From contig JAHRBC010000001.1 in assembly GCA_022702545.1 (NCBI GenBank), forward strand, positions 9,548,001 to 9,612,000: a stretch of 64,000 nucleotides of DNA, read 5' to 3'. The notes under the pieces are model-generated. The model worked only from the letters and a program-made list of their open reading frames with translations. It did not search any database and was not told where the DNA came from. Numbering within the stretch: the stretch's first letter is position 1; each line of letters begins with the position of its first letter. Source of the DNA: Phycomyces nitens. Taxonomy: Eukaryota > Mucoromycota > Mucoromycetes > Mucorales > Phycomycetaceae. Below are positions 1-10,139 of this stretch, one piece after another. Made by a program: the position numbers and the translations under genes.

Positions 1-369
1 CTAGCAGTATGTCGTGATAATTGCTAGCATAATTATTGAAAGAGGTGCTGCAGCTGAGGTCCAGTAGCACTTTCGGCGGGTATATCTAATTAGGTTATGG
101 GGGGATTAAGCATTTAAATGTGCGGTTCCGTTTTGAAAGAATCTATTTTGAGAGAATAACACTGTAGTATTTTACATCTTTACTACACTTTTTTCATCCT
201 CATAGTGTAGTATTTAATCTTCTTTATTCTTTTTGACCAATAATATATCACCCATTATTTGATTTCCCATTTATAATTGATTGGTAATGTTTTACGTTTT
301 TATTTTTATTAGAAAGAATAGAATGTTTCTAGGTTTAGGGTCTACTATTACGCCTATTCCTATGGCCTA
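1..369 (-). other. K1 distal arm, non-coding
   Basis: There is no supported gene here. The tract around 310-325 resembles the 3' flank of the mini-exon unit in K0 (near 9060-9085) and K2, including the reverse complement of the AATAAA-containing stretch. It is read as the 3' untranslated and subterminal part of K1. Confidence 0.45.
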
Positions 370-1330
370 GCCGTTTCTACCCGGTTGCCTGCTGCTATTT
401 GGATGGAATATTTTTCTACATAAAAAATACCTGCAAAAATATGAATATCCAGTGATTTTTTGGGCTGCGGGAGTGTTCTGTAAAAGATAAAAGAAGTGTT
501 AATGATATGGGGTACAAAGAGAAAATTTTTGTGTGTCAAAAGATACTTACATTGCAAGAGATGGGCAAGAGTGCGCAAAGGGGACTTGAATTGTAAGGCT
601 GGATGGGCTGTGTGGCGGGTTTTACTATAAAAAAGAGAATAAAAATTAATATGGGTGAACAGAGTGATGATATATTTAATTTACATACCAGGAGCCAAAT
701 GGGTTATCAAAGTAGGGGGCATGGTGTGCAAAGGAAGCCCAAGTGAGTCTATAAAACACATAATAATTATTAATAAATAGTCTGAATAATATTTTAGATA
801 AGTAAAAAGAGATTTATAAAGAATATTACCTTTATGATTACAATCGCGAATGATGGAGGAGGCCGATGGCGTGAATAGAAAGGGCAGTCTACAATGGAAT
901 AGAGTCAGAGAGGGAACAAGTATGATTGAAAGAAAAAATTTACCTGGTGCCGATGGCATCCTTACATAAGTTGTTTGGCCAATCTAAGAGAGAAAGTGAA
1001 AATAATTTTTATCATGATGATGGTACCAGTGAATGCGGCCAGTGAGTATTTGTCTAGATGGCCATTGTGGAAAGGATGAGTTGGAATGGGAGCGCACATC
1101 TATGAAAAGAGATTAATTTGTGTGTATAAAGAGGTATAAAAAATGTCTTACCAGAGAAAGGCGCCGATATCAAAAAAGCAAACAAAAGGAAAAATAAAGG
1201 GAACCAAAGAAAAAGGAGAGAGTCTGAAATTTTTTCACCTTTGAAGCATGCTGCGGAAAGCATGATGGATTGAGCCCAAAAACAATATCAAGGCCGATTT
1301 GCATCTCAGTGCTTCAAGACAATAGAGGAA
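370..1330 (-). CDS. Mini-exon cassette gene of K1 (third gene, function unknown)
   Basis: Read on the minus strand, this is a series of short exon-like blocks bounded by GT...AG. A TATATATAGG box (1358-1368) precedes a candidate ATG near 1330 and a short hydrophobic first exon ending about 1216 at a GTGAAA donor. Later blocks include one homologous to the B cassette of K0 and K2 (about 841-900), one ending at the GTATGT donor at 691-696, and a terminal exon with the pattern NT-A-A-Q-I that aligns with the K0 C-terminus. Only one A/B cassette pair is present, against two in K2 and four in K0. The exon-intron layout is conserved between copies, but I could not fix one reading frame through all exons. 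No known family recognised. A spliced non-coding RNA remains possible. Confidence 0.4.
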
Positions 1331-1394
1331 CATCTTTATAGTCATTCAAAATGCCTATATATAACGGCCTTTTTGATATTCAACCTCTCTTACC

Positions 1395-1398
<4 letters not shown>

Positions 1399-1425
<27 letters not shown>
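1399..1425. repeat. (CA)n microsatellite
   Basis: About 13 uninterrupted CA units, followed by CTTACTTACTCACTCA. It lies in the divergent promoter region between the K1 mini-exon unit and K1 orf2. Confidence 0.9.
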
Positions 1426-1537
1426 TTACTTACTCACTCACCCAAACAGTTTTTGTACGTATATTATATTTATTTTTATTTCAATTGAACAAAAACTAAT
1501 AATTATAATCGAAATATACTTTATCATATTCTAGAAA

Positions 1538-2703
1538 ATGGTTAACCAAAGAAGAACAATTGCTCCTCGTCCCACTCCTGCTGGTCCTACTTCTGCTCCT
1601 GCTCCTGACATGGAACAGATTATGGCAAAGCTTTCCGAGATGGAAGGCAAAATGACAAACGTCGAAGTGCAAGTGGGGTCTGTAAAGGCTCAACTCAACG
1701 TTGTTGTGGCTGGTAATGCTTCAGCCATTAGAGCAATTGGTGCATTGGGTAGTGCCCATAACACTGCTCTTGTCAACTCTCCTGCCATTCCTGTTGCACC
1801 TGTTGCTCTTCTACTAGTTGTGCCAACCAAGCAGACAAACAACGATGTCTATGTAAGTAGCAAATTATATAGTATGTTATCAATTCATTATCTCATATAC
1901 TGTGTCAGACGGCGATTCGCAAATATATGTGGAAGCCAAAGTTTTCGTCGAGAATAACTGCAGAGATCTTGGCAAACAATAACAAGCCAAGGTGGAATAC
2001 AGACGTTCCTTTCAACCAAAGTCCAAACAAGGAGTTAGTTGTTAGGATTCTCAACTACTTGGAGCCCAAGTTTGAGAGCAAGGGAATGAGGAGAAGTGAC
2101 TTGCACAAGAATCTTCACACCAACTTCAGGAGCCAAAGTTCCAAAGACAAGAAGTCTTCTTCGGCAAAAGCTGCCGTGAACACTCGTTCAAGAAGGGCAA
2201 ACCGTGCAGGCGAGGTAAGATATACTTTAAATAACTAATAAATATTTAATATCAAAGAAGCAGTATTAACTGAGAATTTTAGAGCCATTCTCAGCGCTTG
2301 AATGCCTACCTTGACAATGAGGACGCAATCAATGAGATGATGGGCAAAGATTGTGCCAACATGATCATAAGGGAGGCAATGTCCGAGGGTGAATCTGATG
2401 TAGAGACATCTGAAAGTGGCACCAAACGTGTCATCCGTACTGTTCGCCCAGGATGGAGAAGTGATGAGGTAAATAATAATAAGGCAATAACTGGGTTACG
2501 TGTCTGAATTGTTATATAAAATATTAATACTTGTATTTCAGTTTAATAGACTCATCACTATTGTTGACTCTCATGTCCTTGATGGAATGGGTTTGCATTC
2601 CCATCAATTCTTGCCTCGGGTTTTTAAGAGTGTGTCAAACTCAGCGGCCCCAAATGACGTGGTTTCCCGCCTCCCACAGTGGGCTTTTAGAAACGATGTA
2701 TAA
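1538..2703 (+). CDS. K1 orf2, accessory protein of family K transposon
   Basis: Four exons: 1538-1852, 1909-2214, 2283-2468 and 2542-2703. They have clean GT-AG borders, and each exon is a multiple of three. They give about 322 residues ending in TAA. K2 orf2 has the same internal exon lengths (306 and 186 nt), which strongly supports the model. The N-terminus is rich in A, P and V and holds a short heptad-like helical stretch (about residues 26-55). The middle is basic, with W-x-P-x-F, a conserved N-x-K-P-R-W-N-T segment and R/K/S-rich tracts. The third exon carries acidic residues and the pattern R-x-V-R-P-x-W-R-S. It converges on the transposase gene. By position it may play the role of TnpA, the subterminal-repeat-binding partner in plant En/Spm elements. 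That is inference; no domain was recognised. Confidence 0.75.
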
Positions 2704-2831
2704 ATAAAGTTGTTGTTTATATTTTCTCACCCACTTCCCCAAGAACGTAATACCGTCAATATATATAAAGTATATTTTTGGTGCCTTAATTTTGGTTATC
2801 TTTAAAAGAAGAAGATATTTTTTATTTTATA

Positions 2832-5800
2832 TTAGGCACAGATTTTTTTTGGAAGAGGGATGACAAGCATCATTCTCTTATTAGTTCGAGTGATGTGCTC
2901 TCCAATGGCAACTTCTAACAAAATCCTGTGTACTGGCAAGATGCTGTTATGATCAGGCATGGAATATTCATTTTTGCAAACCTCAACACCTTCATCCTCA
3001 CGCGATCTGTTAGAGGTTGTTGCAAACCATCTAACAAATGCGAATACATGTTGATTTTCATGAACCATGCGAGTCCAGTGGTTGGTACTAGTTGATGGCG
3101 GCGTGAACTTATGAATAAAGAGATATTGGATCTGGCCGGTATATGCGTTTACTGTCTGATCATTACTACCAACATATAACGCCTGTATATAGGATCCATG
3201 GTTGCCTAATCCATTTGCTCCACGGTAGACTTGGCCAAGTAGATCGATTGACTTCAACTTCGTTATTTGATCGTCTACAAATGAGAACCGAGAAGAAGCT
3301 TCCTGATAGCTGGTGAGTTCGGCGATGCCATATTGCTCTCTGTAGTAACTCAACAAATGAGGATAGTCTACATCCCCCATTGACGTTGTCTTTCCAAGTT
3401 GCAGAGGAAAGGCCGAGGAAGGAAGAGGTTCATTGCCATTAACAGAGATCTCTGGATTCAAGGAAGAGTCCAAGAAGTGCTGCAAGTTGAATCGGCGTTG
3501 GGTGTCTGGTACAGTGGCAGGTGAAAGGGTGGGTGAGGAGACGAGCTTGGCAAAGACAGAAGAGAATGGGATTTTACTGGAGTATCCAAGGACTGCTTGC
3601 ACATAATCGGCCTTGTACGATTCTTCAACAAAATTCCTCATATACGTTGCCTCAAAACTATCCTTTCTGTTAGTGCTCACGTTCTTTAGCAAACCATTGT
3701 ATCGCTCGAACCCAAAGAGCCAATAGCCATACACTGGTCCAAAATCACGAATGGTCTCGCGAAGATGGAGGTGCAGATGCATATTGCAGGTGAGGACACT
3801 AGGAGGGTAAAGACGCTCGCACTTTTGACAGAATTTCTCTAGGTAGTCATGGGCATCGTCAAGTTCTTCAAATGATAGGGATGGCTTTACAAGGAGACAG
3901 CAGGCATCGACAAAGTCCATCCAGTTTCTGAACTTGTCATTGTTGAGAACATCTTTCAGCAAGACGGGAGAGTACGCCAGCACCCAGGACTTCCATTTGT
4001 CAGCTTTCATAAATGAAAACCCTTTTCCAATTTTCGCTGTCAATGAACTGTACGAGGCTGGGAGAGTCATTTTCTTGGCAATTTGCTGCATGTCGTTCAG
4101 TTGTCCACTATTGATATCACCACCAGCAATCCACTTTTCCATCATTCTCTTTGCCGTGCCCAGAAAGAGATTGTGCATGGGATCAATGATCGTTCCACAT
4201 ACTAGATCAAAGTATCCAAGGCGATGCAGCTGCAACCATCGAACACCATTTTCGATCTCCAGCTGATGCCTTTCTGAGGGTGTACTAGCACTCTTCCACA
4301 CCTCAGCATGCATCCTGTTTTCGACACCATGACGAATAGACCACTCCAGATAGTTGAAACCACGAAAGTCCACACTGCTTGTCCCAGCAAGACGACTGAA
4401 TTGACGACTGCATTTATAGCAGGCGTTGGTGCTATTGTGGGATGTGAATCCGCTCGTTTTCCTGGCTGCTGGGATATCACATGCCACCATTAGGAGTGCA
4501 GCACGGACGGTTGCTCCAGATCGATACTCAAAGGTTGGAATTGTCATTCCAACGTACAACTGCTCAAGGTCATCCACCAAAGGCTTGAGATAGCTGTTGA
4601 TCTCATACGACTTGGGCTCCTTTGGTCCAGGCATTAGCCCAACCAAGACGACGTTCTCTGGCTTGAACCTTTCATCTCTGGGCAAGTTGTTGATTGCCAA
4701 ATATATGGCACCAGAGGAGTGGGTGACACCATCGAAGGGCTGAAACCAGTCGATGTTGAGAGTCAACAGAAGAGAACGAGGGCGGGCAACAAATGAAAGA
4801 CCATCACTGTCTTTCAACTCCTTCCACATCTTGCCATCGTAAACGTCACACATGGTGTCTGCCACCTTCAGCTCGTCGTTCCAGAGGCCGATCTTCTGCT
4901 CGAAACCAGGACGAAGAAAGAGAACCTTGAGTGCATCTTTGACGGACTGATACACAAAGATTTTCTTTGGAACCATGGCACCAGACGTCGACTTCTTTCT
5001 CAGCTCACAGTTACAAGTTATGTTTGCGCCTATTTTCACAGAGCTACACAAGGGAGGAACGGAAATAGATTCTTCGTAGATCTGGTGGCAATCTGGGCAA
5101 GAAACGAATCGTTTGATATCTTTGGTGATATTGCTAAAACCCGTCATCTTCTGAAGACCAGCAAGACTTGTTGGTAGCTGAAAGTCTTGTTCATAAACCA
5201 TCAAGAGCTCATTGACAAACTGGATCAATACAACTGCGCCCTTGTTGACTGCATAACGGGATGCAAAAAGAACAACGAAAATGGCAATAGCCCTATGCAC
5301 TGGATTTTCGGGCATACCAGGAGCACCAAAGGGTTCTGTTTTAAAAAAGGAAAATTATTAACACTCAATTTCGGCATGCTTCTTTATGATAGTTATTCAA
5401 TACTGACCTTCGCCGTTGAACTCCTCAACATCAATCTCCTCGACATCACTCTCTTCATTGTTGCCATTGTCGCTGTCATTGGCAATCTCGGTGTCATCGC
5501 CATTGACCTCATTGTCAGCCAAATCATCGTCAGACATCGGGACGGAATCCAAAAAAGGTAGGTTGGCCTGACCGCCCATTGTTTCCATGGATTCAGATTC
5601 AAACATCGGGATTGCTACAAATATGGAATAGATTAGTTTATTGCCCTTAAACTGGTTTTCAAATAAATATTTTTTACCCTCAACATCAACATCCATAATG
5701 ACACTTTGTGTGCCTGAGGTTCAATTAAAGAATAATGGTTATTATTGCGCAGTAAATACAAAATTAATACATACTACTCTCAGTTTGTCCAGCCTCTTCA

Positions 5801-5919
5801 ATTCTTGCTCTTTTGGCATGACGCTGATAATTGCGTCTGGATACCATAGAGAACCCTTCTTGGTTACCATTGCATTTGTTACAGTAACAGGCAGTGTTGT
5901 TTTGGGAAGCAGAAGACAT
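2832..5919 (-). CDS. Family K transposase (CACTA/Tnp2-like), K1, intact
   Basis: Exons on the minus strand are 5775-5919, 5678-5713, 5408-5614 and 2832-5335. They sum to 2892 nt (963 residues) with no internal stop. The first exon encodes a Cys/His cluster of the form C-Y-C-x2-C...H. Exon 3 is strongly acidic. The large last exon holds CACTA transposase landmarks in order: LNIDWFQPF (first catalytic Asp region), GLMPGPKEP, CDIPAARKTSGF with a following C-x2-C, IIDPMHNLFLGTAKR (second acidic motif) and a DUF4218-like segment with MHLHLHLRETIRDFGP then GYWLFGFERYNGLLK (putative catalytic Glu). It is nuclear and would excise and insert K elements. This is the only undamaged transposase in the window. 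Confidence 0.88.
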
Positions 5920-6150
5920 ATTTTGTGTGATTCGATTGTAAGATAAAAAAGGAAACAAGTGCTTCATATGTTTTATTTGCTGTCAATTTATAGACAAAAA
6001 AAAACTATTGTATTTTACTTGTTTGCCCGAACCAATAGGATCTGTTAAAAAGTCTTTTTTTATTTGAATAAAAAAAATCTTCTGAGTTGAAAAAAAGGCC
6101 TATATTTCCTACACCTTAAAGTACTCTTGGTGCACTAGTAATCCAGCCCA

Positions 6151-6161
6151 TTTTTCCAGTG
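6151..6161. repeat. K1 terminal inverted repeat
   Basis: TTTTTCCAGTG is the reverse complement of CACTGGAAAAA. The same terminus occurs at the left end of K2 (27457), and with one change at the end of K3 (39770-39780). It marks the abrupt switch from K1 upstream DNA to K0 orf2. Confidence 0.75.
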
Positions 6162-7165
6162 GGGCATACAAGTCAACCATTCCAAGGAATTGGTTGAACT
6201 AAAGGACAATTAGTTTCTATTTATTATATTTCAAAAACAATAAACTTGGCTGGAAAACAATTTACCTTGTCACTTCGCCAACTTGGGCGCTGGACGCGAA
6301 TGATGCGTACACCTGGGACTCCAGGTGTCTCATCACCAGACTCGCCTTCGGACATTGCTTCTTCCTGGAGAAGATTGGAGCAATCCTTCTCCATGGCGGC
6401 ATCAATGGCAGCCTTGTTCTTGGCATAGGCAAGGCCACGGCGTTTGAGGTGCTAGAGAGCAATTTATATTAATATTACTCTTAAAACTAAGCTCTGATTA
6501 GAATATAAAACACAACTTACATCACCCTCACGAGAAGAGCGCCGTGTCTTTGCCTTTGAGGCATCCCTCTTACTAGGATCCTCTTTCTCCTGGCGCCACC
6601 GACTGCGGAAGTTTGTGTGAAGCTTGTTACAAATGTCACTTTTTCGCAACTTGGAGTTGCAAGAATTTGACACCAGGTAGCTCATCATGTTTGCCACCAA
6701 CTCTTTGTTCGGGCTTTTGTTGAAGTGGACTTTGGTGTTCCACCTGGGCTTGTTGTTGTTGGCCTCAATTTCGCCCTGGTCGTTCGACTTGAACGTTGGT
6801 GACCACAGGTAGTCATTAATAAGTCTCTATTTTATAGCATTAAATTAGTGGATTATTATTACTCTGTTACTTACAAGCACTTCAGTGATGTCCTTTGCTC
6901 GTGGCTCAGGAATACCGTCAACAGGAGTGCCGACAACTGGGGCCACGGCAACAGGAACCACTGGCACAGCATTTGAAGGCTGACCAGTGTTGGTGTTGTC
7001 TCCAACAAGTACACCGATTCTACCATTCATCGTGGTAATCTCTCTTTGCACTGAAACCATGTTAGTGCCCATAGTCACCATATATTTCTCCATGGCTATC
7101 ATTTTCTCCATCATCTGAGAAGCCTCAGAACTGGGTCGAGGAGCAAGATTACGTCTGTTTGCCAT
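6162..7165 (-). pseudogene. K0 orf2, accessory protein, truncated by K1
   Basis: Four exons on the minus strand start at the ATG at 7165. They match K2 orf2 closely: the first exon begins M-A-N-R-R-x-L-A-P, and the second carries the N-x-K-P-R-W-N-T element. Exon 4 (from about 6198) is homologous to the K2 exon for only about 12 codons and then runs into the K1 terminus at 6161, so the C-terminus is lost. Upstream it is divergent from the mini-exon unit, as in K1 and K2. Confidence 0.7.
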
Positions 7166-7392
7166 AGTCTAAAAAATATAAAATAATATATTACTCAATT
7201 ATCAATTATCTTTATTTTATGGGGTCTTATAAAATATGTAATATCTTATACATACAATTGTTTTATTAAAAGTTTTTTGGAAGCAGAAGAGTGTGTTGTG
7301 TGAGAACAGGTCTTTTAGAATATAAAATACAGAGTATTTATAACTAAAGAGAGTTTGGTGGGTGGATCCAAAAAGACTTCTTGTACACATTA

Positions 7393-9007
7393 ATGAACAG
7401 CACTATTATTGCTTTTGGATTCTATCCATTACACCTATTCTGTCTCTGTTTCAAATTATATATCCTTGTATTTTTTGTCTTTTTTGTCCTTTTTTCCTTT
7501 CTCTTGTTTCCTTATATCCAGGCCTATTTTTTTCTTTTTTACACCTCTTTACACTAAAAAATTGGCGGCTTCCTTATAAACATGCGCTCATTCCAATACA
7601 TCCTGCCTGCATTGCTCATCCAAACAATCTGTGGTCAGTTGAATGTGCCTTTAGCATCTCGCAAATTATCCTGACTCTCTTTCTTTATTTTATAGACCTC
7701 CTCAACTCACACAGCTTATTATATGGTTCAATCATCAATATTGGGCTAAAAAAATCTTTTCGTGTCAAACAATTTTCTATTCTAACGTTGCTTATTTTAT
7801 TGTAGACCACACCACCAATCACCCCATCTACCTCTTCCTTCATGTATGTTTGTAATCATAATGGTAATATCTTTTCTTAGTCTTTGTATGTTTTATAATA
7901 TTATTCTGATCCTCTCTTTTTATCTTATAGCCCTCCGCCACTCACACAGTCTATTATATGGGTATCGTCATCAGTGTCATGGTAAAAAGAACCTTTTGGT
8001 GTCAAACTTTTTTGTCCAACATTGTTTATTCTACTTGGGTCACCCCCATCACACCCTGTCCATCTCTTCCATCATCTACAACTGGTTATCATAATGGTAA
8101 TGCCGTTTCTTGGTCTATACTTTTCTATAATATTATTCTTATTCTCTCTTTTTATTTTATAGACATATTCCGCTCACATGCCTATTATATGGTATGGTCA
8201 TCAGTGGCATGATAAAAAATCGTGTCAAATAATTTTCTCCTTTAATGTTTCTTATTTTACTATAGACCGCCGCCATCAATCACCCCATCTGGCTCCTCCA
8301 TCATCTACAACTGTTATTATAATGGTAATGCTGTCTCTTAGTATTTATGCTTTCCATAACACTATTCTGATTCTCTCTTTTTATCTTATAGACCTCCTCT
8401 ACTCAAATGGTCTATTATATGGTATCGTCATTGGTGGCTTGGTAAAAAAATATTTTCGTGTCAAACTATTTTCTCCTCTATCGTTTCTTATTCTACTATA
8501 GGCCACCGCCATCAATCACCCCATCTGGCTCCTCCATCATCTACGGCCGGTTATCATAATGGTAATGCCATTTCTTGGTCTTTATGATTTTCTATAATAT
8601 TATTCTGGCTATTTACTAATATTGTTCTATATTCTTAATAAGAATCTATTGTCGGCTGTTACATAACATCCCTCTACTTAATCGCCATCTCTGCTTCTGG
8701 TATGTAAATCAATTTTTCTATCCCCCAATTCACCCATATTAATTTATTTTACCCCATCTCTAGTCAACCTAATCATACCAGATGCCATGCCGCACAACTC
8801 ATCCCCTCTTTGTCCATTCTTATCCATTCCTTACAATGTAAGTATAATATACCTCGCATCTTAAACAACACCCGCACTCTTGAATGTATGTCACTAATAC
8901 TACCTTTATTATATAAGAACACTGCCGCAACCACCCAAATCGCTGTCGGACCTTATTTTCAGGTATTGTTCAGTAGAGAAGCACCCGATCCAAGTAGTAT
9001 CAAGTAG
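7393..9007 (+). CDS. Mini-exon cassette gene of K0 with four tandem exon-pair cassettes
   Basis: A first exon-like block (ATG at 7393) and a second with an ATG at about 7582 (MRSFQYILPALLIQ..., signal-peptide-like) precede an array with a period of about 232 bp. Each period has block A (about 50 bp; starts at 7696, 7931, 8163, 8392) and block B (about 58-60 bp; starts at 7806, 8038, 8266, 8502). The blocks are separated by intron-like DNA, mostly with GT starts and pyrimidine-rich TAG ends. Three further blocks follow, with good junctions: GTATGT at 8700, CTCTAG near 8764, GTAAGT at 8838. The terminal exon ends in TAG at 9005-9007. AATAAA lies at about 9078. Some cassettes carry 1-nt indels, so frame continuity is unproven. 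A hydrophobic start suggests a secreted or membrane product, by inference only. No family recognised. Confidence 0.45.
7690..8560 (+). repeat. 232-bp tandem array of exon-intron cassettes
   Basis: Four head-to-tail copies, each containing both exon-like blocks and both intron-like spacers, including TTATCTTATAG-type acceptors and a GGTAATGCC-type donor. K2 has two copies (about 36361-36780) and K1 one, so the array expanded after the copies separated. Confidence 0.75.
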
Positions 9008-9542
9008 GCCGGTAGAAGCGGCAAGGATAGACAGTAATAGTATTAGAGCTTGTGTATAGAACCATTCTATTCTTTCCAATAAACACAAATATAAACCATA
9101 AAAAACCTAATAAGTACGGGATATAAAATAATTGAGAGTATATCACTGGCTAAGAGTAATAAAAAACGATACCAAAATCAAAGAAACACTAGTGTGTGGT
9201 GTAGTCTAGGTACCTAGACTATACTTTTACAATTGTTAACGACGAATCATAGTGAGCCTCATCAATATGTTTTAATAGCCTTATTAAAGTATTACACATA
9301 AAACTAAGCTTTACACAGGCCATTCTGGTATTCACTTCAAGTTGACATATTAAGAATACTAACTCCCCTTACTAGCATCACCCCTAGTGGAAAAAGCACT
9401 AGTGTTTAGCGCGAAAATGTCCATGAGTCAAAGGTACCTTGTGTACTAGACATTTGTTTACGTAAACTCTAGTGTATACATTAACTTTGTCCACTTTTAC
9501 ACCCACCTGTACACCAGTGTATATCAAATTGTTTTCCCAGTG
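9008..9542. other. K0 right subterminal arm
   Basis: Non-coding. It is near-identical in layout to 37225-37759 of K2. Near the end are several short CACTAGTGT/ACCAGTGT-like motifs and a run of 9-12 bp shared with K2 (for example GTTTAGCGCGAAAATG). It ends at TTTTCCCAGTG. It is read as the subterminal transposase-binding region. Confidence 0.6.
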
Positions 9543-10139
9543 CAGGGTAACCCATATATTCTCCGGATGAGTAAAAGAATACCCATCCAATTGAGAAAAG
9601 GGCAAGGCTAGCATATTAGGCAATAAAAGTAGGAGTGAGTAGAGATGAGAACGAATAGAAATCATTAGGAAAACTTTTTTTATCCAATAAAAACTATTAT
9701 AAACTACATCTTTGGCCTGTATCTGCCATGAATTCATACCAAATTCATACTGAATCCTATGAGGACACTGCTTTAATATTGAAAAGAGCAACCTATATAA
9801 AGTAATTTAAAGAACTGAATCCTTTGGGGCTAGAAAATATGGGACGAAAAAAAAAAGAAACCCCCCAATTTTCGTGACAAAAAAAAGCACAAAAAAAATA
9901 ACCCACCTTTTGCTTTTTGCGCTTTGACGTTTCAGTATACTGATTGGAATCATTCAGACAACGAATCCTAAAAATTTAATATTAAAAAATTTGGCAAATT
10001 TTATATCAAATCTTTATCATTCAGTCAAGAATTTTATAAATATCAGTATACTAAAATGGCCCTTCTTTTGCAGTGTGTCATCTGATACTACAAATTTAAT
10101 ATCAACCAAGATGCCGACAAATATTTTTGCTGCTTATTG

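Larger units (their letters stand above)
1..6161 (-). mobile_element. Family K CACTA-like transposon, copy K1 (far end outside window)
   Basis: The element reads right to left. Its transposase-side terminus is the CCAGTG at 6156-6161 (reverse complement starts CACTGGAAAAATGG), matching the left ends of K2 (27457) and K3 (39780). Inside are an intact four-exon transposase (2832-5919, minus), a convergent accessory gene (1538-2703, plus) and a mini-exon transcription unit (about 370-1330, minus). In K0 the distance from the end of the mini-exon unit to the terminus is about 535 bp, so the other K1 terminus should lie roughly 170 bp left of the window. It abuts K0 orf2 at 6162 and probably inserted there; the second target duplication cannot be checked. 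This is the best candidate for an autonomous copy in the window. Confidence 0.8.
6162..9542 (+). mobile_element. Family K transposon, copy K0 (right half)
   Basis: It contains orf2 (minus, cut at 6162 inside its last exon), the mini-exon unit (plus) and the right terminus TTTTCCCAGTG at 9532-9542. The layout matches the right half of K2. The transposase half is missing, replaced by K1. This is consistent with K1 having inserted into a complete K0 whose left half lies beyond the window. Confidence 0.75.

Noticed and set aside
2832..5919. Assignment of family K to the Kyakuja/Dileera/Zisupton group because of its CxC head
   Set aside because: Tnp2/DUF4218-type motifs (IIDPMHNLFLGTAKR, GYWLFGFER) and CACTG termini fit CACTA-like elements better. 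K target duplications could not be measured here.
9399..9791. 130-codon minus-strand ORF across the K0 right terminus
   Set aside because: It spans the junction between two elements and has no homologue in K2 beyond the terminus.
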